Below are positions 27,094 through 35,990 of a stretch of 64,000 nt of DNA, piece by piece. Under the pieces are notes generated by a model, which saw only the letters and a list, made by a program, of their open reading frames with translations, was not told the DNA's origin and searched no databases. Made by a program: the position numbers and the translations under genes. The stretch comes from Bin80 sp965209015 (GTDB lineage: Bacteria; Bacteroidota; Rhodothermia; Rhodothermales; Bin80): assembly GCA_965209015.1 (NCBI GenBank), contig OZ242367.1, forward strand, positions 62,001 through 126,000, given 5' to 3'. How positions within the stretch are numbered: the first letter of the stretch is position 1; every line of letters starts with the position of its first letter.

Positions 27094-28329
27094 ATGCAAA
27101 AAGATAAGATCTTGTTGAGTGCCTCCGAGCAGGAATCAGAGGTGCGAGCTTTTTTTATTTTGGCTCCGCTTTGGCTAACCGCATTCATTGTAAGCTGTCA
27201 ACTCTTCATGGTAGCTCCTCTTTTGCCTCTGATTCAGGATGAACTTCTCAATGAATCTCGCCCCTCAGATTTTGCCCTTGGATTTTTGGGTACAGCTTAC
27301 TCTATTGCCTTGGCCTGTTCCACGCTGATCGCCGGGCCATTCTCTGATCGTGTAGGTCGACGTCGGATCTTGATTGTGGGCACGGCCCTCATCGCAGCAG
27401 TCCTTCTTTTGCACGGGGTAGCCAAACATTACCTGTCATTCCTCATCATTCGCGCATTTACAGGGGTAGCTGCGGGAGTATATAGCGGGAGTATGGTCGC
27501 GTTCGTAGGAGACTTCTTCCCCTATAAGCGACGCGGATGGGCAACTGGATGGATCATGACCGGAGTAGCCTGTGGTCAGATTCTTGGAACGCCGGGGGGA
27601 ATCTTGTTAGCCAATGCATACGGTTTTCAGACCCCCTTTATCGTTTTCGGCGGCTTGATGGCTGTTGCATGCATCATGGCTTGGCGCTCATTGCCCGATC
27701 CAAATATTGAGCATGACGAGGTTCCTTTTTCCATCACTGCCGTACTTCAGACGTACGGACGACTCTTGCGTCGCTCAAGCTCCCGCGCTGGCGTTCTGCT
27801 CTACTTTCTTCTGTTTGCGAGCCTTGGGTTGTTCCTGTTCTTTTTTCCGAAATGGCTCGAGGAGGAGGTCGGAATCACCTTACAGCAAATGGCATTACTT
27901 TTTGTGATCGGAGGTGTTGGGATCGTTCTAGGTACGACCTCGGGTGGAATGCTCTCGGACCGTTTTGGTCGGAGACCTATTTTAATGTTCTCCTGTATGA
28001 TTCTGACGCTGATCCTTCCTTTTGTCGTGCTGTGGGTACAAGGTCTGATCAGTGCGGCCGTGTTCATCGCATTCATTCTGGTGCTTGGTGCCATGCGTAC
28101 CGGACCACTCATGGCACTTCTCACTGCACTCTCAGCTCCTAACCAGCGGGGCGCCATGATGGGGCTTGCCATTGCCGCCGGACAGTTCGGGTTAGGCGTC
28201 GCAACAGCAACTGCTGGATGGCTTTACGAACATCCAGGCTTTCTGTACAATGTGCTTGCAAGTACTCTTTCTATTGCTTTCATGGCTTGGGTGGTCTGGC
28301 GATTGGTTCCAGAACCTACAGAAGCCTGA
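27094..28329 (+). CDS. major facilitator superfamily transporter
   Basis: 411 residues with 12 predicted membrane helices. The conserved loop 2-3 motif appears as GPFSDRVGRRRILIVG and its second-half counterpart as GMLSDRFGRRPILMFS. It is a secondary transporter at the inner membrane; sugar, drug or metabolite specificity cannot be read. It stands alone and converges on the DUF3078 gene with a 14-bp tail overlap. Confidence 0.93.
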   Translation: MQKDKILLSASEQESEVRAFFILAPLWLTAFIVSCQLFMVAPLLPLIQDELLNESRPSDFALGFLGTAYSIALACSTLIAGPFSDRVGRRRILIVGTALIAAVLLLHGVAKHYLSFLIIRAFTGVAAGVYSGSMVAFVGDFFPYKRRGWATGWIMTGVACGQILGTPGGILLANAYGFQTPFIVFGGLMAVACIMAWRSLPDPNIEHDEVPFSITAVLQTYGRLLRRSSSRAGVLLYFLLFASLGLFLFFFPKWLEEEVGITLQQMALLFVIGGVGIVLGTTSGGMLSDRFGRRPILMFSCMILTLILPFVVLWVQGLISAAVFIAFILVLGAMRTGPLMALLTALSAPNQRGAMMGLAIAAGQFGLGVATATAGWLYEHPGFLYNVLASTLSIAFMAWVVWRLVPEPTEA

Positions 28330-29161
28330 ACGATACGCCAACTGCTATGGACTGCTTTCGCTGGATGTAGGGCGATAGATCTCGGTCATACAGTGCAGTG
28401 TATTCCGCATTCACGCGGAGCCATGAATTCACGTCCATGGTCACCAGCGTCTCCCAGATCGAATCAGGCGACTGCTGATTAAAAGCAAGAAAGAGGGTCA
28501 AGGTAGATTTTAAATGCACATTCGTAAAGATCGTCCGCTCAAAATTGACCAGACCCGAAGACCCTAACTGCCACCGCAACACCTTATCTGGGGAAACCTT
28601 GTATCGGCTTCGCAATTCCCGCATCGTGACGATGGTTTCCTTCGTTGCAATCCCAACTCGTACATCAAGCCAACTTTGGATTGAATAATCCAAACCTACC
28701 GATTGAGTAAAGATTGCTGGGGAGAGAAAGGCAGAAATTTGAAGTTGATCCACCGTCGGATCTCCCTCATTGTACTGATAGCCACTTGCAAATTGGGATC
28801 GAAAGTCCATAGTAATTGCAGGACTTAGTCGACCAAAAACTGGAATACCTGGAAATGTGAGTGCACTTCGCAGATGAATCAAATCCTCTGACTTGCGTAG
28901 TTCCACTCCCCCCTGCTTAACCACACCGAATGCAAGGCGCACCTCATGCTCTTGCTGGCTCTCCACAGATGTCTTAGCAGCCTGTAGTCGGACTCCAGTA
29001 CCGAGAGCAAGAGAACTGATTCCCCCATCATGCCATCGCTGGAATCCCACTTGGTTAAATGAAATCGTCCCAGTAGCCTCGGTAGTCCAGGTTGAATCGG
29101 ACTGCGCAGTACAAGGGACAGCCAATCCGAGAAGAATCAGCAACAACAAAAGTTTATGCAT
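28316..29161 (-). CDS. DUF3078 domain-containing protein
   Basis: About 281 residues from ATG 29161 (MHKLLLLLILLGLAVPCTAQ, a clear signal peptide). The body matches DUF3078, a Bacteroidota beta-barrel-like family: WTTEATGTISFNQVGFQRWHDGG at the N-terminus, repeated amphipathic strands, and an end in SVAVGVSFRLL-type strands. It is probably an outer-membrane protein of unknown role. It begins 16 bp after the atpC stop, so it may be transcribed with atpD-atpC. Confidence 0.85.
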   Translation of the reverse strand: MHKLLLLLILLGLAVPCTAQSDSTWTTEATGTISFNQVGFQRWHDGGISSLALGTGVRLQAAKTSVESQQEHEVRLAFGVVKQGGVELRKSEDLIHLRSALTFPGIPVFGRLSPAITMDFRSQFASGYQYNEGDPTVDQLQISAFLSPAIFTQSVGLDYSIQSWLDVRVGIATKETIVTMRELRSRYKVSPDKVLRWQLGSSGLVNFERTIFTNVHLKSTLTLFLAFNQQSPDSIWETLVTMDVNSWLRVNAEYTALYDRDLSPYIQRKQSIAVGVSFRLL

Positions 29162-29177
29162 AAACCTGTACCACTTT

Positions 29178-29594
29178 TTAGTCCGAGATACTAATGCGTA
29201 GCCGATTGCGAGCCCGCTCGAGGGCACACTCGGCGCGAACCCGGTCAAGATCACCAGTGGCACTCTTGAGGCGTTTTAGGGCTCTCTTCTCTGCCTTTTT
29301 GGCACGATCCGTATCAATATCAGATGCTGGCTCAGCGGTTTCAGCCAGCACCGTGACAATATTCCCAATCACTTCAATAAAGCCTCCACTGGTTGCAAAG
29401 GAAACTTTTTCCGAACCGGATAACGTCAGCACGAGTGGGCCCACATTTAGCGAAGAAATCATCGGCGCATGATTATACAGGATCTGAAAACTTCCGTCAG
29501 CCCCAGGGGCGCGGAGCCCCGTTGCATATCCCTGAAATACGCGCTTATCCGGCGCAACAATCTCAACCCTCAGCAAGCGTTGCTCTGCACTCAT
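29178..29594 (-). CDS. atpC: F-type ATP synthase epsilon subunit
   Basis: 138 residues. The N-terminal beta-sandwich shows the family pattern LRVEIVAPDKRVFQGYA, then GADGSFQILYNHAPMISSLN and FATSGGFIEVIGNIVTVLAE. The C-terminal helical hairpin is rich in Arg, Lys and Ala. It overlaps atpD by 4 bp. Together with atpD it is separated from the other atp genes by about 21 kb, a split known in Bacteroidota. Confidence 0.96.
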   Translation of the reverse strand: MSAEQRLLRVEIVAPDKRVFQGYATGLRAPGADGSFQILYNHAPMISSLNVGPLVLTLSGSEKVSFATSGGFIEVIGNIVTVLAETAEPASDIDTDRAKKAEKRALKRLKSATGDLDRVRAECALERARNRLRISISD

Positions 29595-31078
29595 GATGCT
29601 TCTGCAAGCGTACGCTCCCCGTCTTCAATCACTTCATCAATCGTCCCCTTATATGTAAAGGCGGACTCAGGTAAGTGATCCAGATCTCCGGAAAGAATCA
29701 TCCGAAAGCCTTTGATGGTGTCCGCGATCTTCACATATTTTCCCTTGGCTCCCGTGAACTGCTCCGCAACAAAGAATGGCTGGCTCATGAATCGTTCAGC
29801 ACGGCGGGCACGCTGGACCACCAACTTGTCTTCATCCGAGAGTTCATCCATTCCGAGGATGGCAATGATATCCTGTAGCTCTTTATACCGCTGGAGGAGC
29901 TGTTTCACATCTTGGGCAGTTGTGTAGTGCTCTTCGCCTACGATGCGGGGCGTGAGGATCGTGGAGTTTGAGTCAAGGGGATCAATAGCAGGATACAGTC
30001 CCAACGAAGCGATGCGTCGCGAGAGTACGGTTGTGGCATCCAAGTGCGCAAATGCAGTAGCTGGAGCAGGGTCGGTGAGGTCATCAGCTGGCACATAGAT
30101 CGCCTGAACCGATGTAATTGATCCATTCTTTGTGGAGGTAATCCGTTCCTGTAGCTCCCCCATCTCCGTAGCTAAGGTTGGCTGATAGCCCACAGCACTG
30201 GGCATCCGTCCGAGGAGAGCGCTCACTTCGGAGCCTGCCTGCGTAAACCGGAAGATGTTGTCCACAAAGAGCAGAACATCACGACCTCCCAAATCACGGA
30301 AATATTCTGCAATCGTCAGCCCACTCAGCGCTACACGTGCCCGTGCACCTGGAGGTTCATTCATCTGACCAAAGATCAGGCTGATGCTACTCTCTTTGAT
30401 CTTATCCATATCCACCTTGGAGAGATCCCAGTTCCCTTCCTCCAGAGCTTTCTGGAATTCTTCGCCATACTGCATGACCCCGCTTTCAATCATTTCACGT
30501 AGAAGGTCATTCCCCTCACGCGTGCGCTCCCCCACACCGGCGAAGACGGATAACCCTTCATGTGCCTTAGCAATATTATTGATCAGTTCCATGATCAGGA
30601 CGGTCTTCCCAACCCCTGCGCCACCAAAGAGACCAATCTTGCCACCACGGGCATAGGGTTGAATGAGATCCACCACCTTAATGCCGGTCTCCAGCATTTC
30701 AACGCTGGTAGACAGGTCACTGAATGCAGGGGGTTCACGATGAATGGGGAGCGATCCTTCCACCTTAGGTTGCGGTAGACCGTCAATGGCACGGCCAACC
30801 ACATTAAAGAGGCGCCCTCGGATATCCTCTCCAGTAGGCATCGCAATGGGCTGTCTGGTACTAATGACCGGAACGCCGCGCATCAACCCATCGGTGGAAT
30901 CCATGGCGACGGCGCGCACCCGGTTCTCTCCCAGATGCTGTTGTACCTCAAGCACAAGTGCATCCTGATTCTCCCGGGTAATCTCCAGAGCATCCAAAAT
31001 ATCAGGTACCTCTCCGGCGGAGAAAGCAACATCAACGACAGGCCCTACCACCTGTATGACTTGACCAGTTGGGGTCAT
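29591..31078 (-). CDS. atpD: F-type ATP synthase beta subunit
   Basis: 495 residues from ATG 31078 (MTPTGQVIQVVGPVVDV); a TTG-initiated extension to 31093 is unlikely. The Walker A loop is GGAGVGKT, the catalytic-site region reads GVGERTREGNDL, and the DELSEED-like segment appears as MDELSDEDKLVV. It is the catalytic F1 subunit and pairs with the remote atpA/G/H/F/E/B genes. Confidence 0.98.
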   Translation of the reverse strand: MTPTGQVIQVVGPVVDVAFSAGEVPDILDALEITRENQDALVLEVQQHLGENRVRAVAMDSTDGLMRGVPVISTRQPIAMPTGEDIRGRLFNVVGRAIDGLPQPKVEGSLPIHREPPAFSDLSTSVEMLETGIKVVDLIQPYARGGKIGLFGGAGVGKTVLIMELINNIAKAHEGLSVFAGVGERTREGNDLLREMIESGVMQYGEEFQKALEEGNWDLSKVDMDKIKESSISLIFGQMNEPPGARARVALSGLTIAEYFRDLGGRDVLLFVDNIFRFTQAGSEVSALLGRMPSAVGYQPTLATEMGELQERITSTKNGSITSVQAIYVPADDLTDPAPATAFAHLDATTVLSRRIASLGLYPAIDPLDSNSTILTPRIVGEEHYTTAQDVKQLLQRYKELQDIIAILGMDELSDEDKLVVQRARRAERFMSQPFFVAEQFTGAKGKYVKIADTIKGFRMILSGDLDHLPESAFTYKGTIDEVIEDGERTLAEAS

Positions 31079-31373
31079 ATTCAATTCAAACAATTTTGGC
31101 TAACGAGAAAGTTTAGTCTCCCAGCAACAGATTTTTGTCTGCCTTAAGAGTGCACAGAATGAACACGGAAATGAAAGCAATTTTGGCACAGCAGACTCAA
31201 ATTGATTGTGCAGGGGCAGCAATTCATAGTTTAACGATGTTAAAAGAAATTGGCTTCATCCGGAGTGATTGGATCCATGGAATGTTTAATCAAGCCTAAA
31301 TACTTAACTTGGAGTGCTCGCAGGGATCCTGAATTACCGCTCCTCGGCCATCACTCACTTTATCTCACGGATC
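31079..31373. other. divergent intergenic region
   Basis: About 295 bp between atpD (minus) and the metalloprotease gene (plus). No gene seen. It should carry promoters for atpD-atpC and for the plus-strand metalloprotease/RecQ/DprA-like operon. Confidence 0.5.
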
Positions 31374-33875
31374 ATGCTATATTCTACACGCCTCTTGAAC
31401 TCGCTTCTCTTTTTTTCTCTGGCTGCCTTACCGGTCTATGGACAGACTCTTCCCTCTATCACGGAAAAAACTGTGGACATGGATAAGCGCAACGGATTCT
31501 TCCCCATTTACTGGAGTGCAACGACTGGAGAAATCTATCTGGAAATCCCTGCTATGGAACAAGAATTCATTTATGTCACCTCTATGCCCTCCGGTTTAGG
31601 ATCCAATGATATCGGACTGGATCGGAGCCAACTGGGCAGTACCCGTCTGGTCCGCTTTGAGCGCAGTGGACCTAAAATCCTACTCGTTATGCCGAATCTA
31701 CGCTATCGGGCAGATTCGGCATCAGAAGCAGAGCGTGCCTCTGTGCAGGAAGCTTTTGCAGAAGCTATCCTCTGGGGCTTTACCGTGGAGGCTCAGGAAG
31801 CGGGTAGCGTCTTGGTGAATGCAACCGACTTCGTGGTCCGTGATGCAAATAATGTTATTGAAAGACTGCGCCTTGCGCAGCAGGGGAAGTATAGCATGGA
31901 TGAGAATCGGAGTGCCCCGATTCCCTCCATGCTCAAGGCATTCCCAGAAAACACTGAGATGGAAGCACGAATCACATTTACCTCCACCGATCCTGGCCGC
32001 TTTGTACGTGCTGTGGCTGCTGATCCCTACTCTGTAACCCTAAGCGTTCGCCACTCGTTCGTAAAACTTCCCGACGAAGGTTATACGCCTAGAATTTTTC
32101 ATCCTGGGTCTGGGTACGGATTCATCCGTTACAAGGATTATGCAGCCCCCCTTGGTGAGGATATGGTCAAGCGCTTCATCCGGCGACATCGCCTGATCAA
32201 GCAACACCCTGATTCAGTAATCAGTGACCCGGTATCTCCGATTGTTTACTATTTGGATCCCGGAACGCCTGAGCCCGTCCGAGGTGCTCTTCTGGATGGA
32301 GCTAGTTGGTGGTCTGAAGCATTTGAAACTGCTGGATTTTCCAACGCCTTCCGAATTGAGATGCTTCCCGACGGGGCGGATCCGATGGATATGCGCTACA
32401 ACACGATTCAGTGGGTTCATCGATCAACTCGTGGTTGGAGCTATGGCGCTAGCGTCACCGATCCACGCACCGGAGAAATCATCAAGGGGCATGTATCTCT
32501 TGGCTCCCTCCGAGTACGACAGGATTATCTGATTGCCGAGGGGCTTCTTGCCCCCTACCATGATTCACTTGGCCTAGATGATCCGATGCTCGAAATGTCA
32601 TTGGCACGGATCCGTCAATTATCCGCCCATGAAGTCGGTCATACGTTAGGTCTCAGTCATAATTTTGCCTCCTCAGCGAATGCCCGTGCCTCCGTGATGG
32701 ACTATCCTGCTCCCTATGCGGTTCTGGATGAGAATGGCGAGATAGACCTCCGCTCCGCTTATGCGACCGGTATTGGGAAATGGGACAAGGTGGCAATTGC
32801 TTACGGCTATGCATTGCCATTACCGAATGACCGAGAAGAGGATCTTCTGGCTTCAATCCTCCAACAGGCATGGGATCAGGGTCTCCTCTATATCACGGAT
32901 TCAGATGCTCGCCCGGTCGGAGCTGCTCATCCACTCGCGAATCTATGGGACAATGGGGATGATCCTATTCATGCGCTTCGTCATGAGATGGCGGTCCGCG
33001 AGGTAGCTCTGGCACGATTTGGGGAGCGGGTGATCCGTAGTGGACGGCCGTTGGCCACTGTAGAGGAGGCGCTGGTTCCACTCTACCTTCGACACCGCTA
33101 CCAACTGGAAGCAACCGTCAAGCTACTCGGAGGATTGACCTATACCTATGCCATGCGCGGGGATCGTCAGGCACTCATGAGGCCGATTGAGGGAACGATT
33201 CAATTGGATGCACTCCAAGCTCTATTGGAGGTTGTTTCAGTATCGGCACTCCGAATCCCAGAACGTGTGCATCTGATCCTGCCCCCACGACCGCCGGGAT
33301 TTCCCATGGACCGAGAACTCTTTCCACGCCATACTGGCCTGACCTTTGATGCCTATACACCTGCTGCTGCCGTTGCTACTCTAGTATTTGTACAGATCCT
33401 CAACCCAGAGCGTGCAGCCCGGTTGGCTTATCAGACCGATCATGATGCTTCCCTGCCTGATCTTCACAGCGTGATGGAGGAGATCAGTGACGCAATTTGG
33501 GGAATCCCTGTGGCCGAGGATCCCTATGATGCGGAGTTGCAGCGCGTCGTACAGCAGGTGTGGATTGATGAATTGATCCGTTTGGCCAATAATCAAGACG
33601 CTGCTCCTCCCGTTCGTGCACTCGTCATGGAACGGCTACGGGAGTTTGTCGAATGGATCCCAAATGCTCCGGTCGCCCGTTCCGATCGGGAGACCCGTTA
33701 CCACCGCCGTATGGTGTTGGATGAGATTGAGCGTTATTTGCTTCGCGACTACGCGGCAGAGGAGCGTAGCGCCCGTACCCCGATTCCTTCAGGATCTCCA
33801 ATTGGTGCAAGTGCTCGTTGGCAGATGCGAGATGACTTTCTTGCAGCAGCAGCGATGGACTGGTGCAGCCACTAA
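31374..33875 (+). CDS. secreted zinc-dependent metalloprotease (DUF5117/DUF5118 type)
   Basis: About 833 residues from ATG 31374, with signal peptide MLYSTRLLNSLLFFSLAAL. The DUF5117-like N-terminal half (GFFPIYWSATTGEIYLEIP, IGLDRSQLGSTRLVRFER) precedes a metzincin-type zinc motif HEVGHTLGLSHN at residues 419-430. A DUF4953-like C-terminal region follows. It is a large Bacteroidota family of secreted proteases. Its stop is only 10 bp upstream of the RecQ-like ATG, but the functional link between the two is unclear. Confidence 0.9.
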   Translation: MLYSTRLLNSLLFFSLAALPVYGQTLPSITEKTVDMDKRNGFFPIYWSATTGEIYLEIPAMEQEFIYVTSMPSGLGSNDIGLDRSQLGSTRLVRFERSGPKILLVMPNLRYRADSASEAERASVQEAFAEAILWGFTVEAQEAGSVLVNATDFVVRDANNVIERLRLAQQGKYSMDENRSAPIPSMLKAFPENTEMEARITFTSTDPGRFVRAVAADPYSVTLSVRHSFVKLPDEGYTPRIFHPGSGYGFIRYKDYAAPLGEDMVKRFIRRHRLIKQHPDSVISDPVSPIVYYLDPGTPEPVRGALLDGASWWSEAFETAGFSNAFRIEMLPDGADPMDMRYNTIQWVHRSTRGWSYGASVTDPRTGEIIKGHVSLGSLRVRQDYLIAEGLLAPYHDSLGLDDPMLEMSLARIRQLSAHEVGHTLGLSHNFASSANARASVMDYPAPYAVLDENGEIDLRSAYATGIGKWDKVAIAYGYALPLPNDREEDLLASILQQAWDQGLLYITDSDARPVGAAHPLANLWDNGDDPIHALRHEMAVREVALARFGERVIRSGRPLATVEEALVPLYLRHRYQLEATVKLLGGLTYTYAMRGDRQALMRPIEGTIQLDALQALLEVVSVSALRIPERVHLILPPRPPGFPMDRELFPRHTGLTFDAYTPAAAVATLVFVQILNPERAARLAYQTDHDASLPDLHSVMEEISDAIWGIPVAEDPYDAELQRVVQQVWIDELIRLANNQDAAPPVRALVMERLREFVEWIPNAPVARSDRETRYHRRMVLDEIERYLLRDYAAEERSARTPIPSGSPIGASARWQMRDDFLAAAAMDWCSH

Positions 33876-33885
33876 TCAGCGTTTG

Positions 33886-35988
33886 ATGTCACTTCCAAAA
33901 TCCCTGGATCAACTAAGAGACGTTGCTCTGCTCTATCTCCGTGATGCAGTCAATAATGCGGATGCGGAGTTTCGAGATGGTCAGTGGGAGAGTATCGCAC
34001 AGGCGGTGGACGGGAATCGGGTCTTAGTTGTCCAGCGTACAGGCTGGGGAAAGACCATGGTCTATACAATCTCTACCAAGCTCCGGCGTGAGAGGGGGGC
34101 GGGGCCATCATTGATGATTTCTCCGTTGTTGGCACTGATGCGTAATCAGGAGCGAGCTGCTGATGCACTGGGGCTTAATGCACGCAGGATGACAGGAGAC
34201 AACTTTGAAGAATGGGATGCCATCCATCAGGAACTTAAGGAGGATGATGTTGATATTCTGATGATCACACCTGAGCGTTTAGCGAGTGGGACATTTCTTG
34301 ACCGAACCCTCCCTATGATTACCGGAGGGCTGGGGATGTTGATCATTGATGAAGCGCATTGTATTTCTGACTGGGGGCATGATTTTCGTCCTGATTATCT
34401 ACGGATTCGGAGAGTTCAGGAGATGATTCCTCAGGGCGCCGCAATCGTTGCTACCACGGCAACTGCAAATAATCGCGTGGTGGACGATGTTCGTCAACAA
34501 CTTGGGGGAAATATCCAAGTGACTCGCGGGAGCCTAACCCGCCATAGTCTGGGACTCCACAATTTTTCCATGCCCGATCCTGCGACAAGACTTGCCTGGA
34601 TGGCATGGGCAATCAAGGATCACCTATCTGGTAGTGGAATCATTTACGTCCTCACTCGCAAGGATGCCGAGTTAGTTGCGAGCTGGCTTCAGTCCAAAGA
34701 CATTGATGCGCGGGCTTATTATGGTGATACAGAAAAACGTGAGGAGCTGGAAACTGCACTCATAAATAATAATCTCAAAGTGCTGGTAGCCACGATTGCA
34801 CTTGGGATGGGATTTGACAAACCGGATCTATCCTTCATTATTCACTATCAGCGTCCTGGATCTGTGGTGCATTACTATCAACAGGTGGGGCGTGCAGGAA
34901 GGGGGATCAAGGATGCCTATGGGTTTTTGCTTTGGGGGGAAGAGGACGAGCGGATTCTGGACTATTTCATGGACAATGCGTTTCCCAATCAGGAAGAAAT
35001 TGATGAGGTCATGGGAGCTCTTGAGGAGACCGATGGCGGCCTATCCCTTTCAGAACTGATGTTCCGAGTGAATTTGAAAAAAACAAGGATTGAAAAAATT
35101 TTGAAGCTCGCCTCATTAGAATCTCCTGCACCGGTTCTTTACGAGAAAGGGACTTGGTATGCAACCGGAGATGTATATGACTTCAAAATCTCCCCCGAGC
35201 GGATCGCCCGATTGCGTAGTGTTCGTGCACAGGAGCAGCAGCAGATGCGCGAATATATGAACCATAATGGGTGCTTGATGGCATTTTTGCAGCGCTCTTT
35301 GGATGACCGAACGGCGAAAAAATGTGGTTGTTGCAGGAATTGTACTGGACGGGCTGGAAAATCCTATCTACCCAAACCCGATATGATTCGTGGGGCCTCC
35401 CAGTTTCTAACCGAGCGTCCTTACTTAATCTATGTCAAGAAGAGTTGGCCCATTGCCAATCTTTCGGATCACCCGATTCATGAGGATAGAACCATCCATC
35501 CAAAGTATCGGGCCTCTTGGGGCTTAGTCCTCAGCAGCGCATTTGACCAGCAACTTGGCGATCAGATTCTACATGAGCGAGCCACTAAATCCCAGTATTC
35601 CCACACGGTAGTGAATGCATTCAGCGCGAGGCTTGAATCAAAAATTCAGAAGTTATCTTGTGTCACCTATGTTCCTCCGCGGAGTGGACAGAAACATGTT
35701 CCCCTTCTGGCCGAAGAGCTTGCCCACCGGCTTGGGCTACGACTCATCCATGCGGCTTCAAGGACTGGACAAGAGGATCGGCAGAGTGATTTGAAAAATC
35801 AGATCCAGCGTGCTCATAATGCTGCACTGGCATTTGTGATCGATGAACCGTGTAAAGCTCCAACTCTCTTGATCAATGATCTGACCGTGAGTGGTTGGAC
35901 GCTGACCACCCTAGCTGCACTCTTACGCTATGATGGATGCCAACTGGTGTTGCCCGCAGCATTGGTCATCCGTAGTCTTTCCGAATAA
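33886..35988 (+). CDS. RecQ-family helicase fused to a ComF-like phosphoribosyltransferase domain
   Basis: 700 residues from ATG 33886 (MSLPKSLDQL); a longer in-frame opening lies inside the metalloprotease gene and is rejected. The helicase core has Walker A TGWGKT (52-57), DEAH (155-158, LIIDEAHCISDWGHDFRPDY) and motif VI QQVGRAGRG. The RecQ zinc ligands are Cys463, Cys480, Cys483 and Cys486 (C-x16-C-x2-C-x2-C). Instead of an HRDC domain, the last 140 or so residues resemble ComF-type phosphoribosyltransferases: YVPPRSGQKHVPLLAEELA, then SRTGQEDR, then LLINDLTVSGWTLTTLAAL at 661-679 for the PRPP loop. The usual Asp-Asp there is Asn-Asp. Two DprA-like genes follow after 2 and 5 bp. Helicase action on DNA plus a nucleotide-linked domain suggests DNA processing or defence (inference). 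Confidence 0.9.
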   Translation: MSLPKSLDQLRDVALLYLRDAVNNADAEFRDGQWESIAQAVDGNRVLVVQRTGWGKTMVYTISTKLRRERGAGPSLMISPLLALMRNQERAADALGLNARRMTGDNFEEWDAIHQELKEDDVDILMITPERLASGTFLDRTLPMITGGLGMLIIDEAHCISDWGHDFRPDYLRIRRVQEMIPQGAAIVATTATANNRVVDDVRQQLGGNIQVTRGSLTRHSLGLHNFSMPDPATRLAWMAWAIKDHLSGSGIIYVLTRKDAELVASWLQSKDIDARAYYGDTEKREELETALINNNLKVLVATIALGMGFDKPDLSFIIHYQRPGSVVHYYQQVGRAGRGIKDAYGFLLWGEEDERILDYFMDNAFPNQEEIDEVMGALEETDGGLSLSELMFRVNLKKTRIEKILKLASLESPAPVLYEKGTWYATGDVYDFKISPERIARLRSVRAQEQQQMREYMNHNGCLMAFLQRSLDDRTAKKCGCCRNCTGRAGKSYLPKPDMIRGASQFLTERPYLIYVKKSWPIANLSDHPIHEDRTIHPKYRASWGLVLSSAFDQQLGDQILHERATKSQYSHTVVNAFSARLESKIQKLSCVTYVPPRSGQKHVPLLAEELAHRLGLRLIHAASRTGQEDRQSDLKNQIQRAHNAALAFVIDEPCKAPTLLINDLTVSGWTLTTLAALLRYDGCQLVLPAALVIRSLSE

Positions 35989-35990
35989 TC

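Noticed and set aside
33616..33885. N-terminal extension of the RecQ-like frame
   Set aside because: It lies entirely inside the well-supported metalloprotease coding sequence and its translation is Arg/Gln-rich without similarity; ATG 33886 fits the helicase start.
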